This document shows positions 1 through 7,070 of a stretch of DNA of 10,933 bases, in pieces. Under the pieces are notes generated by a model. That model searched no databases. It saw only the letters and a program-made list of their open reading frames with translations, and had not been told where the DNA came from. Made by a program: the position numbers and the translations under genes. Numbering within the stretch: the stretch's first letter is position 1; every line of letters starts with the position of its first letter. The stretch lies in the NCBI GenBank assembly GCA_018065965.1, contig JAGHSH010000063.1, forward strand, positions 1-10,933. Reading direction: 5' to 3'. The stretch comes from Candidatus Apopatocola equi. GTDB lineage: Bacteria > Bacillota > Clostridia > Oscillospirales > Oscillospiraceae.

Positions 1-67
1 GGAAGCATATGCTGTGGAGCAGTACGGCGACGCCGACGGAGACGGTGTTGTAACTTCCAAGGACGCG
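1..67. repeat. 67-bp exact direct repeat, copy 1 (at window edge)
   Basis: Bases 1-67 are identical to 655-721, and both copies are read in the same frame as EAYAVEQYGDADGDG...SKDA. Copy 1 encodes only the first dockerin calcium loop and then runs into GKGLVASYIAGYG instead of the rest of a dockerin. The repeat may extend further left, outside the window. It could be a real partial dockerin duplication or an assembly join at a repeat. Confidence 0.95.
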
Positions 68-883
68 GGCAAGGGTCTGGTCGCAAGCTATATTGCCGGA
101 TACGGTCAGAAGAGAACGGACCGTCATTATCTCAGCTGGACAGGCGGAGTCGGTTCTTCGTTCATGACCTTCTGGAACGACAGCACGAACCTGAACTATT
201 TTCTGGACTATCAATACCCGCTGGGCAGACCCGGCTGGGGCTCCACCAGCGACCAGCAGGCCTTGCAGGACGGCGCTGCCATTGAAGTCCACCTGATAGA
301 AGACCCGAATGTTCAGGGCTCTCAGTACGGTTATTTTACGGATGCAGACGGTGTATGGGACACGGGCTCCGTCAAGGAAGGCAGCCCGCTGGAGCTGACG
401 CTCTACCAAACGAATTCCTGGTACGGCGGCACCAATGAACCCACTCTGCGCTCCAACGCTCCCGTCTACTGCATTCATGAGAGCGAATATGGCGGGGACG
501 CTATTTCCGACTGGACGAAAATCGGAGATACCGATGCAAACGGCAGGATCGAGATTCCCGCGACGCTGGAAGCCGGTACCTATTATATCGGCACACCCGG
601 CAAGGTCATCGGCGGCTCGGAGCTAGCTCCCTCGATCTATCGGCTGACCGTCAGGGAAGCATATGCTGTGGAGCAGTACGGCGACGCCGACGGAGACGGT
701 GTTGTAACTTCCAAGGACGCGACCCTCGTTCTGCAGGCGGTGGCGCAAAAGGAAGTAGAAATCGATAACGCTGCCGCAGACGTTGACGGCGATGGCGTCT
801 TGACCGCAAAGGACGCGACCTGCATCCTGCGGTATGTCGCAAAAACAATTACAATTTTTCCCGTTGAGGGAACAACAAAATAA
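2..883 (+). CDS. Partial exported protein: DUF4430-like region, beta-rich module and C-terminal type I dockerin
   Basis: The reading frame is open at the left edge (first full codon at nt 2), so the true start and any signal peptide lie outside; the GTG at 14 has no ribosome-binding site and is not a credible start. Of 293 visible residues, about 25-115 contain an aromatic, glycine-rich stretch followed by LQDGAAIEVHLIED and QYGYFTDAD. These line up by eye with the YYVNDGY, LTEGDCLCVYSY and CYAFFD parts of the lipoprotein at 6254, so I read it as the C-terminal part of a DUF4430 (transcobalamin-like) domain. A beta-rich Ig-like module follows (about 120-217). The last 70 residues are a type I dockerin with two calcium loops, DADGDGVVTSKD and DVDGDGVLTAKD. 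Dockerins bind cohesins, so the protein is probably held in a surface complex. It stops 16 bp before the cohesin-bearing gene, which suggests one operon. A partial first dockerin loop also begins the visible sequence (see the 67-bp repeat). The dockerin is certain; the DUF4430 assignment is moderate. Confidence 0.85.
   Translation, partial: EAYAVEQYGDADGDGVVTSKDAGKGLVASYIAGYGQKRTDRHYLSWTGGVGSSFMTFWNDSTNLNYFLDYQYPLGRPGWGSTSDQQALQDGAAIEVHLIEDPNVQGSQYGYFTDADGVWDTGSVKEGSPLELTLYQTNSWYGGTNEPTLRSNAPVYCIHESEYGGDAISDWTKIGDTDANGRIEIPATLEAGTYYIGTPGKVIGGSELAPSIYRLTVREAYAVEQYGDADGDGVVTSKDATLVLQAVAQKEVEIDNAAADVDGDGVLTAKDATCILRYVAKTITIFPVEGTTK
655..721. repeat. 67-bp exact direct repeat, copy 2 (complete dockerin)
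   Basis: This copy matches bases 1-67 without a mismatch. It begins a normal two-loop dockerin, so it is probably the original copy. Identity stops at 722 (accctcg, against ggcaagg at 68). Confidence 0.95.
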
Positions 884-899
884 AGGAGGATCACAGTAA

Positions 900-3800
900 A
901 TGAAACGAACCTTGGCAATGCTTCTTGCCGTCGTGATGCTCATCGGTATGCTGCCGACGCTTGCATTGGCGGCCGGAACGCCGACGATCACGCTGACTAC
1001 CGATGCAGCGGCAGCGCCGGCAGTCGGAGATACGTTCTCCGTAACGGCGACCCTTGCCGATAATCCCGGCTTCGCATCCATCACCCTGTCTCTGGTGTGG
1101 AACGACGAGGCAGTGAGCTTCACCGGTTTCCGGGAAATCGACGATGACGGCGATATTCTTTTGGATTCCATCCTCAGCGGCTATTCCCCTGTGTACAATC
1201 AGGAGAAGGGCATTGTTACCGCCGCACGAGCCACCAACAGCACCAAAAACGGCAAGCTCTTCGTGGCAAATTTCAAGGTCATCGGCAGCGGTAACTTCGA
1301 CATCGCACTGATGAAGAATTTCCCCGACTTTACCTATGCCGACGAGAATGGCACAGACCTTGCAGCCACCTTTGACGAGACCGCTGTTTCCGCGCTTTGC
1401 ATTGCCGTTCCCGCGCAGTCCGTTACGCTTTACAAAGATAGTCTTTCCATGACCCCCGGCGCTACCTATAATCTCATCCCGAGAGTGACGCCCGGCAACA
1501 GCACCGACAGGCTGGTCTGCACCTCCTCCGATGAAAACGTTGCCACGGTGGATGCAAACGGTGTTGTCACTGCGGTGGATGCCGGTACGGCCACCATCAC
1601 TGCGACTGCCGGCAGCGTCAGCGCCTCCTGCGTTGTTACCGTTTCCGAAAAATTCATTGTGCAGGCTCAGACCGACGGCGAGTATACCAAGCTGACCGGC
1701 ACCCTGACCGGCATCACCGAATGCAACGGAAAAACCGCAGAAGATGTTCTCCTGGTGAACCTGACCGCTGATATGAAGAATGTCAAGGTGGAGGTTCCGG
1801 CGATGGCAGCAGCTCTTGCCGGTCGTTATAACATCAATGACGTTCGAAAGAATAAAGTCAAAGCAAACTACAGCGGCGCACTGACTTTCACCACAGATGA
1901 CATTTTTACCGCCTTTGCTGCCACTCCGGACGAGCTGACGAACGCCCTCGGCGCGCAGGTCGCTAAGCTCGGAACACTCTCCGACACAAAGCTCTATGCT
2001 CTCCTTGATTATAATGCAAGCGGTGTTTCGAACAGATACTGCATCGTTTTTGCAGTTGACAAGACTGCCCCTACTGAGTTCTCCGTCACCGAGAGCCTTG
2101 CTCTCAAGCCCGGTAAGACCGGCACCATCGTACCCACAGTGGCGCCCTTTGCCGCGTTCGGTACCCCGATCACTTGGGAATCCGACAATACCGCAGTTGC
2201 CGCCGTTGACGAAAACGGCACCGTGACGGCCGTTGCCGGCGGCAGCGCCACCATCACCGCTACCTGCGGCAGCCTGTCGGACACCTGCGCGGTCACGGTT
2301 GCAGATCAGGTGATGATCGAAAACCTGCCCACCATCAAAGACCGCTATAACTGGTACTTTGTGCGTGAGATCTGGCTCGGCGGTGTGGAGCTGAAGGACT
2401 ACCGCTGGGACGGCACGACCCTGAATCTTTTCGTTCCCGAAACCACCAACACTCCCGCGGCCATCACCTTCAATCTCGAATGGCAGGGGAACGCTTACAG
2501 CAAGGATGCTGATGTTGAAATTGTAAACGGCGTCGGCAGCTATACGCTGAAGGAACATGATGTCAGCGCCCCGGTCATCAATATCGCGCCCTACAATCCT
2601 GCCACCGGCATCACGCTGAACAAAACCGAACTCAGCTTTGAAGGGAAGGGCAGCGAGACCCTGACCGCAACGGTCACGCCCGATCACAGCTCTGATCTCG
2701 TTGTCTGGAGTACCTCTGATGATAAGGTTGCCACTGTGGACGAGCACGGCCTTGTCACCGCCGTTGAAACGGGTACGGCCACCATCACCGCCACCGCCGG
2801 AGCTTACAAAGCAACCTGCGCCGTAACAGTCACTGTTCCGAAAACCACGGTGAACTTCACCGGTACCGGCGCGGAAGATGTGGTCGGCGGCAGCGGTCAG
2901 ATCACACTGAGCGGTGAAGCGTTCAAGTTCTCCCTGAATCCAAAGACCGGATATGAATATACCGTGTCCGTCGGTGAGGACGTACATCCTGTCGCGGCAG
3001 AGTTCCCGTTCAGCGATATGAATTCCTCCGCCGTCTACGACGAATGCTACCCCACTGCGGAGACTGTAACCATCAACGACTGCATGATGGGCGATACGGC
3101 GACCTTTACTGTCGCGGACATCTACATCCCGGCCGGGTTGAGCTTCGAGACAGGCTACGCCGATGTTTTGAAGCCGGGCGGAGGCCGTACCGGCGGCATG
3201 GAGTTCGAGAACCTGCCGGACGGTACGCTGCTCTACTTCCTGGACGATGAGACCTTCGAGTACAGCACCTACATCTACCGCATCAGAATCGGCGCAGCCC
3301 CGGCGGCAAAGATGACGCTGACCGTCGACGCCAAGGGCGCCTGCACGATCCCTGCGGAATATGTGACCGGCGACAGCCTCACCGTTACTGTGACGAAGGA
3401 AGCACTGCCCGTATCTGTGAACTTCACCGGTACCGGTGCGGAAGATGTGGTCGGCGGCACCAGCCAGACCGCAGCTTATGGCGAAGCATTCAGCTTCTCC
3501 CTGAATGAGGCTGACGGTTACGGATATGAGGTGACTGCCGACGTGGCTGCCGAGGGTACCGCCATGGAGTATCCGTTCAAGGATTACAATTCTACCGCGC
3601 AGTGGGGTACCTGCTTCCCCACCGCAGAGACCTGGACATACAACCTCATTCAGTCCGAAAACTGGGATACCGAGGATGAGGTGTATAAAGATGTGACCTT
3701 CGCTGTGGCGGATGTCTACATCCCGGCCAACGTCGTGCGATTCACGACGGATGGCAGAGCACGTGGCATCAAGCCGGATGGCAAAGGGACCTCTTCATTC

Positions 3801-5555
3801 AAGAATCTGCCGGACGGCACAATGATCTATTACTACGTCATCCTCGATGATGATCCTATATATGAATACAGCTATAGCACCTACGCTTACCGCATCAGGA
3901 TCGGTGAAGCCCCCATGGAAAAGATGACGCTGACCGCCGATGCTGATGGAAGCTATACGATTCCGGCAGCCAATGTGGCAGGCAGCAGCCTCAGCGTTAC
4001 GGTGACAAAAACGGAGCTGCCTCAGAACCCCGATGTACCCGCCGAGGGCTATACCGTGACCATGCCCGAGGAGAAGGCCGCCGCCGTGGGCGAGGATGTG
4101 GCCGTCATGCCGGAGATCGCGTCTCCCAACGGCAAGTTCAATGCCTACCACTTCGTCCTGACCTACGACACCGCCAAGCTCGCCTACAATGGCTTCAGCA
4201 TCGCGGACGCCAAGGTTGTGGATAAGGACGGCACCCTGACCATTGCCGGTTACGGCGAGGACAGGACCGAGAACCCCGTCATCACCTTTACCGCCCTGAC
4301 CGCAGATACCTCCGATGTAGTGCTCACAGCTGCCAAGCTGGACGAGGCCGCCAATGCCGCCGTCCAGAACGCCCCCGACGCCCTGATCTCCAACGGCACC
4401 ACCAAGATCAATGCCGCCGCTTACACCGTGGTTCTGCCCGACGGCTTCACCGGTGACAAGACTGCGGAGCCCGGCGCTGACTACAGCTTCACCGCCAACG
4501 ATCCCAACTATGACTATGAGCTCTCTGCCACCGTGGGCGGCGAAAGCGCCCCCGTGAAGCAGAACCCCGACGGCAGCTTCACCGTGGAGAATGTCAACGG
4601 CAATCTGGTCGTTACCGAGGTTTCCCGCACCGGCAAGACCGTCAACGTCGATCTGGACGGCACCGGCAAGGAGGATGTGACCGCCGCGCCCACCGCTGTC
4701 TACGGCACCGACTACAGCTTCACTGTGAACGAGAAGCCCAACTACAGCTACACCGTCACCGTGACCGTCGGCGGAGAAAGCTACACCGGCTTCACCAAGT
4801 CCGAGAGCACCTATACCATTCCCGGCACCGCGCTCACCGGCGAGATCGCCATCCGCGTCACCAAGACCTACACCGGCCCCACCGACACCCGCACCGTTAC
4901 CGTTACCGGCACCGGCAGGGAGGATGTGACCGCTGCGGCCACCGCCACCCAGGGCACCGACTACAGCTTCACGCTGAATAAGGCCGAAGGCTTCGACTAC
5001 ACCGTTACCGTGACCATCGGCGGAACGGACTACGAGCCCGCCGTCAACGAAAATCAGTACACCATCGCAGGCGCTGCTCTGACCGGAAATGTGACCATCT
5101 CCGTCACCAGAACCGCCATCGTGACCGTTGCAGTCAGCGAGTATGTGCAGCTGGACGGCAAGACCATGTATCTGGTGGTCGCCAACTGCGCCGCGCTGCC
5201 CGCAGGCGAGACGCTGGCCTACGGCGAGAACACCATGTTCTTCTCTGAAAAGTATGAGGGCTATGCCTGGCTCGTCATCTCCACAGAGGGTCTTGAGACC
5301 GTGAAGGCTGCCGCCGAGAGCACCATTGTGCAGCTCAAGGCCGACGCCGCTGCGGTGGACTACACCGGCGATGTGAACGCCACCGGCCTTGTGGACATCA
5401 ACGATGCGCAGCTGACCTATGACATCTACAATGCCGGATACGAGAGCTTCACCGCCCTCGGCATGGCTCGGTTCCTTGCCGCCGACGTGAACGGCGACAA
5501 GACGGTCAATGTGGAAGACGCTGCCGCCATCGTCGCCCTTGTTGTCGGCAAATAA
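900..5555 (+). CDS. Large modular surface protein: two cohesin-like domains, three Big_2 domains, tandem repeats, C-terminal dockerin
   Basis: A 1551-residue exported protein. GGAGG at 885-889, just after the previous stop codon, sets the ATG at 900. Order of parts: signal peptide 1-24 (LALAA cleavage region); cohesin-like beta domain about 27-172; Big_2 about 174-250; unassigned 251-388; Big_2 about 390-468; unassigned 470-563; Big_2 about 566-648, each Big_2 showing the VATVDxxGxVTAV and GTATITATAG pattern; two long repeats starting NFTGTGAEDVVGG (649-836 and 838-1040); a second cohesin-like domain about 1050-1170; three shorter repeats with DYSF and YTVTVT cores (1174-1405); a linker; and a dockerin about 1489-1551 with loops DVNATGLVDIND and DVNGDKTVNVED. 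No LPXTG, SLH or membrane anchor is visible, so attachment probably goes through the dockerin. Carrying cohesins and a dockerin, it could be an adaptor scaffoldin that binds the dockerin protein upstream. The cohesin calls rest on pattern only; calcium-loop dockerin and Big_2 are firm. Confidence 0.9.
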   Translation: MKRTLAMLLAVVMLIGMLPTLALAAGTPTITLTTDAAAAPAVGDTFSVTATLADNPGFASITLSLVWNDEAVSFTGFREIDDDGDILLDSILSGYSPVYNQEKGIVTAARATNSTKNGKLFVANFKVIGSGNFDIALMKNFPDFTYADENGTDLAATFDETAVSALCIAVPAQSVTLYKDSLSMTPGATYNLIPRVTPGNSTDRLVCTSSDENVATVDANGVVTAVDAGTATITATAGSVSASCVVTVSEKFIVQAQTDGEYTKLTGTLTGITECNGKTAEDVLLVNLTADMKNVKVEVPAMAAALAGRYNINDVRKNKVKANYSGALTFTTDDIFTAFAATPDELTNALGAQVAKLGTLSDTKLYALLDYNASGVSNRYCIVFAVDKTAPTEFSVTESLALKPGKTGTIVPTVAPFAAFGTPITWESDNTAVAAVDENGTVTAVAGGSATITATCGSLSDTCAVTVADQVMIENLPTIKDRYNWYFVREIWLGGVELKDYRWDGTTLNLFVPETTNTPAAITFNLEWQGNAYSKDADVEIVNGVGSYTLKEHDVSAPVINIAPYNPATGITLNKTELSFEGKGSETLTATVTPDHSSDLVVWSTSDDKVATVDEHGLVTAVETGTATITATAGAYKATCAVTVTVPKTTVNFTGTGAEDVVGGSGQITLSGEAFKFSLNPKTGYEYTVSVGEDVHPVAAEFPFSDMNSSAVYDECYPTAETVTINDCMMGDTATFTVADIYIPAGLSFETGYADVLKPGGGRTGGMEFENLPDGTLLYFLDDETFEYSTYIYRIRIGAAPAAKMTLTVDAKGACTIPAEYVTGDSLTVTVTKEALPVSVNFTGTGAEDVVGGTSQTAAYGEAFSFSLNEADGYGYEVTADVAAEGTAMEYPFKDYNSTAQWGTCFPTAETWTYNLIQSENWDTEDEVYKDVTFAVADVYIPANVVRFTTDGRARGIKPDGKGTSSFKNLPDGTMIYYYVILDDDPIYEYSYSTYAYRIRIGEAPMEKMTLTADADGSYTIPAANVAGSSLSVTVTKTELPQNPDVPAEGYTVTMPEEKAAAVGEDVAVMPEIASPNGKFNAYHFVLTYDTAKLAYNGFSIADAKVVDKDGTLTIAGYGEDRTENPVITFTALTADTSDVVLTAAKLDEAANAAVQNAPDALISNGTTKINAAAYTVVLPDGFTGDKTAEPGADYSFTANDPNYDYELSATVGGESAPVKQNPDGSFTVENVNGNLVVTEVSRTGKTVNVDLDGTGKEDVTAAPTAVYGTDYSFTVNEKPNYSYTVTVTVGGESYTGFTKSESTYTIPGTALTGEIAIRVTKTYTGPTDTRTVTVTGTGREDVTAAATATQGTDYSFTLNKAEGFDYTVTVTIGGTDYEPAVNENQYTIAGAALTGNVTISVTRTAIVTVAVSEYVQLDGKTMYLVVANCAALPAGETLAYGENTMFFSEKYEGYAWLVISTEGLETVKAAAESTIVQLKADAAAVDYTGDVNATGLVDINDAQLTYDIYNAGYESFTALGMARFLAADVNGDKTVNVEDAAAIVALVVGK
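2844..4019 (+). repeat. Two long tandem repeat modules inside the cohesin/dockerin protein
   Basis: Residues 649-836 (2844-3407) and 838-1040 (3411-4019) share an opening NFTGTGAEDVVGG, a middle VADxYIPA, NLPDGT and YRIRIG, and an end KMTLTxDAxGxxTIP. The opening 40 or so bases (from 2850 and from 3417) differ by about one base, which points to recent duplication or gene conversion. The middle block carrying YIPA and NLPDGT looks like an insertion into the shorter repeat type found further on. Confidence 0.8.
4419..5114 (+). repeat. Three shorter tandem beta repeats inside the cohesin/dockerin protein
   Basis: Residues 1174-1244, 1246-1323 and 1330-1405 share the pattern GTGxEDVTAA, GTDYSFT, YTVTVTxGG, YTIxGxALTG and a closing VTKT or VTRT; the first copy is more divergent. 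The second and third also match at many bases (for example ggcaccgactacagcttcac in both). They resemble the ends of the two long repeats and probably act as extended stalk modules. Confidence 0.75.
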
Positions 5556-5589
5556 TTTCACCGAATTCTAACCTATACAAAGCAAACGA

Positions 5590-5630
5590 CCCTGCGGGCG
5601 CTCCCGAAAGAGAGTCCCGCAGGGTTTTTT
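5590..5630 (+). terminator. Intrinsic terminator of the cohesin/dockerin operon
   Basis: A perfect 9-bp stem, ccctgcggg (5590-5598) with cccgcaggg (5616-5624), has a 17-base loop and is followed by six T. It lies 35 bp after the stop codon of the large surface-protein gene. Confidence 0.92.
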
Positions 5631-5646
5631 CTGCATACAGCGGAGG

Positions 5647-5686
5647 AAAAGAAACAACCCTGTAATCTTGCGAATACAGGGTTGTT
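5647..5686 (-). terminator. Intrinsic terminator of the tRNA operon
   Basis: A perfect 12-bp stem, aacaaccctgta (5653-5664) with tacagggttgtt (5675-5686), has a 10-base loop. Read on the - strand it follows the tRNA-Thr CCA end within three bases, and a T-rich run (TTTCTTTT) follows the stem. Confidence 0.85.
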
Positions 5687-5688
5687 GA

Positions 5689-5764
<76 letters not shown>

Positions 5765-5767
5765 AGA

Positions 5768-5787
5768 CTTACTTCGGAAGAAGTAAG
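5768..5787 (-). other. Spacer hairpin between the two tRNAs
   Basis: An 8-bp perfect stem (cttacttc/gaagtaag) with a 4-base loop fills almost the whole spacer between the tRNAs. It lacks a T run, so it is not a terminator. A role in processing the tRNA precursor is a guess. Confidence 0.5.
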
Positions 5788-5864
5788 TGGCGACCGGGAA
5801 GGGACTTGAACCCTCGACCTCCGGCGTGACAGGCCGGCGTTCTAACCGACTGAACCACCCGGCC
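5788..5864 (-). tRNA. tRNA-Asp (GTC)
   Basis: On the - strand this is a 77-nt cloverleaf. The acceptor GGCCGGG pairs with CCCGGTC (one G-T pair), and the D stem is GTTC/GAAC. The anticodon stem CCGGC/GCCGG encloses loop CTGTCAC, giving anticodon GTC. The discriminator is G, as usual for tRNA-Asp, and CCA is encoded. It is the first gene of the operon. Confidence 0.97.
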
Positions 5865-5903
5865 GGATAGAACCCTCGGGGACACACCCCGAAGTGCTTT
5901 GTC

Positions 5904-5932
5904 ATAATACCCGAATCTTACTCCTTTGTCAA
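5904..5932 (-). promoter_or_regulatory. Promoter of the tRNA-Asp/tRNA-Thr operon
   Basis: On the - strand: a perfect -35 TTGACA (5927-5932), a 17-bp spacer and a -10 TATTAT (5904-5909, one mismatch). An A-rich tract directly upstream (T8 at 5934-5941 on the + strand) resembles an UP element. Transcription should start near 5897, about 33 bp before tRNA-Asp. The near-consensus match suits a stable-RNA promoter. Confidence 0.88.
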
Positions 5933-5989
5933 GTTTTTTTTGAAAAAATAATCAACTTTTTACGGCTGTCTGTTTTAGGGAAAATTATC

Positions 5990-6018
5990 TTGAATTATCT
6001 GACATCTTATGGTAATAT
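5990..6018 (+). promoter_or_regulatory. Candidate promoter of the riboswitch-controlled operon
   Basis: -35 TTGAAT (5990-5995), a 17-bp spacer, then -10 TAATAT (6013-6018) preceded by TGG, an extended -10 motif. It matches 4/6 at each box. Its position just before the leader RNA and divergent to the tRNA promoter supports it. The expected start is near 6025. Confidence 0.6.
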
Positions 6019-6034
6019 GAAACAAAAAATGAAA

Positions 6035-6231
6035 ATGAGCTGAAAGCGCTTCAACGCCGGTTTTCGGAACACGGAAAGGGGCAGGAACCCACGAGAAGGT
6101 CACTGGGAGGCTCTCCGGCTTTACCGAGAGAGACGGGTCAGGAACGTGAACGGAGCGCAGCTCCTTCTGCCGTACCCGGAAGGCGCGATTTTTTAGCCGT
6201 TGTATCCATGGGTGTACCCATGGTTTTTTTA
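6035..6231 (+). promoter_or_regulatory. Candidate cobalamin riboswitch with terminator platform
   Basis: A structured leader of about 200 nt before the lipoprotein gene. Pieces in the order of the B12 riboswitch consensus: a GCCGG-TTTT-CGG hairpin (about 6056-6068), then an A-rich GGAAAGGGG (6073-6081), then a GTCACTGGG piece (6099-6107, consensus GCCACTGGG), then GTCAGGA (6137-6143), a B12-box-like motif, then a hairpin GGAGC/GCTCC (6152-6164). ACCC at 6088 and GGGT at 6135 could pair. The consensus CCCCGCAACTGT segment is absent or highly reduced, so this may be a shortened variant. The genes downstream fit a corrinoid function. It was not scored with a covariance model. Confidence 0.68.
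6206..6230 (+). terminator. Regulatory intrinsic terminator at the riboswitch end
   Basis: A perfect 7-bp stem CCATGGG (6206-6212) and CCCATGG (6217-6223), loop TGTA, is followed directly by seven T. It sits after the candidate riboswitch and 23 bp before the lipoprotein start, which fits transcription attenuation: ligand-bound RNA would end here. Confidence 0.88.
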
Positions 6232-6241
6232 TACGGAAAAT

Positions 6242-6246
6242 GGAGG
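6242..6246 (+). promoter_or_regulatory. Ribosome-binding site fixing the lipoprotein start at 6254
   Basis: GGAGG lies 7 bases before the ATG at 6254. The longer frame beginning at 6200 would start inside the regulatory terminator and place 18 residues before the lipoprotein signal, so it is not used. Confidence 0.85.
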
Positions 6247-6253
6247 TAATATC

Positions 6254-7021
6254 ATGAAAAAGTATCTTTCCCTTGCCCTTGCGCTGCTGCTCTGCCTGAG
6301 CCTCTGCGCCTGCGGCGGCAGCAAGACCGAAGAAAAGCCCGCGCCCGCCGAGGAGACTGTGAGCACCGAGGAGGCCGTTGTGGAGGAAGCTCCCGCTGCC
6401 GATCCCGTTCCCGTGAATGTGTTCGTCACGGTCTGTGACGCCGGTGTGCTGCGCGTGGCCAATGAGCCTCTTACCGTCATGGATGCCGACGGCGACGGCG
6501 CTCTGAACGTTGACGCCGCGATCGCGGCTGCCCACGACGCCTTCTTTGAGGGCGGCGCCAAGGAGGGCTTCGCCTTTGAGCAGAGCGAGTACGGCATGTC
6601 CATCACCAAGCTCTGGGGTGTGAAGAACGGCGGCAGCTACGGCTACTATGTGAACGACGGCTATGTCCTGCCCGACTACAAGCTGACGGAGGGCGACTGC
6701 CTCTGCGTTTACTCCTATGCCGATCTGACCGGCTGGAGCGACTGCTACGCCTTCTTCGATCAGCGCAGCGCGGAGATCAACGCCGGCGAGGAGCTGGAGC
6801 TCACGCTGAGCATGCTGGTCTACGATGAGGAGTGGGTGCTGCAGACCGAGAAAGCCGAAGGCGCGAAGCTCATCGTCAACGGCGAGCTCACCGACCTTGT
6901 CACCGACGCGGAGGGCCATGTGACCCTGAAGCTCGAGACTGCCGGTGACTACACCGTGACCGCCATCGGCCCCGAGGGCACCACGCTGGTGCCTCCCGTG
7001 TGCCTTGTGAACGTGAAGTGA
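6254..7021 (+). CDS. DUF4430 (transcobalamin-like C-terminal domain) surface lipoprotein
   Basis: A 255-residue lipoprotein and first gene of the riboswitch operon. The signal MKKYLSLALALLLCLSLCAC ends in a lipobox (LCAC) with lipidated Cys20. An acidic, proline-rich linker (about 23-52) follows. Residues about 53-170 are a DUF4430 domain, the family of the beta domain of transcobalamin: VNVFVTVCD opening strand, GMSITKLWG, GGSYGYYVNDGY and LTEGDCLCVYSYADL. An Ig-like beta module fills 171-255 (ELELTLSM to DYTVTAIG). A DADGDGALNVDAA loop at 77-89 resembles a calcium-binding loop, unusual in this place. By analogy with transcobalamin, whose beta domain covers one face of cobalamin, the protein probably captures a corrinoid outside the membrane and passes it to the transporter encoded downstream; this is inference. 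DUF4430 is confident; ligand is not proven. The next gene starts 49 bp downstream. Confidence 0.9.
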   Translation: MKKYLSLALALLLCLSLCACGGSKTEEKPAPAEETVSTEEAVVEEAPAADPVPVNVFVTVCDAGVLRVANEPLTVMDADGDGALNVDAAIAAAHDAFFEGGAKEGFAFEQSEYGMSITKLWGVKNGGSYGYYVNDGYVLPDYKLTEGDCLCVYSYADLTGWSDCYAFFDQRSAEINAGEELELTLSMLVYDEEWVLQTEKAEGAKLIVNGELTDLVTDAEGHVTLKLETAGDYTVTAIGPEGTTLVPPVCLVNVK

Positions 7022-7025
7022 TCCC

Positions 7026-7039
7026 TTCCCTTCGGGGAA
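7026..7039 (+). other. Small intergenic UUCG hairpin
   Basis: TTCCC-TTCG-GGGAA forms a 5-bp stem closing a cUUCGg tetraloop, a very stable type, directly after the lipoprotein stop. No T run follows on the + strand, so it is not a terminator. It might protect the lipoprotein mRNA end and raise its level over the membrane genes; this is a guess. Confidence 0.4.
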
Positions 7040-7070
7040 AAACAGACTGGCGCAGAGAGGAGAAAACCCA

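Noticed and set aside
891..2987. Long open frame on the - strand opposite the large surface gene
   Set aside because: It lies fully antisense to clear Big_2 and cohesin-like coding sequence, is rich in Gly, Arg, His and Cys, and shows no domain pattern. It results from codon bias.
3795..5561. Second long - strand frame opposite the large surface gene
   Set aside because: It is antisense to the repeats, second cohesin and dockerin. Its low-complexity Gly/Val/His content mirrors gcc- and acc-rich codons on the + strand.
5768..5787. Inverted repeat between the tRNAs as a phage attachment site
   Set aside because: It is a perfect hairpin in a tRNA spacer; no second copy, integrase or tRNA-end duplication is visible.
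7026..7039. UUCG hairpin as an operon terminator
   Set aside because: It is followed by AAAAAC rather than T on the + strand, the stem has only 5 bp, and the next gene begins 31 bp later with a good ribosome-binding site.
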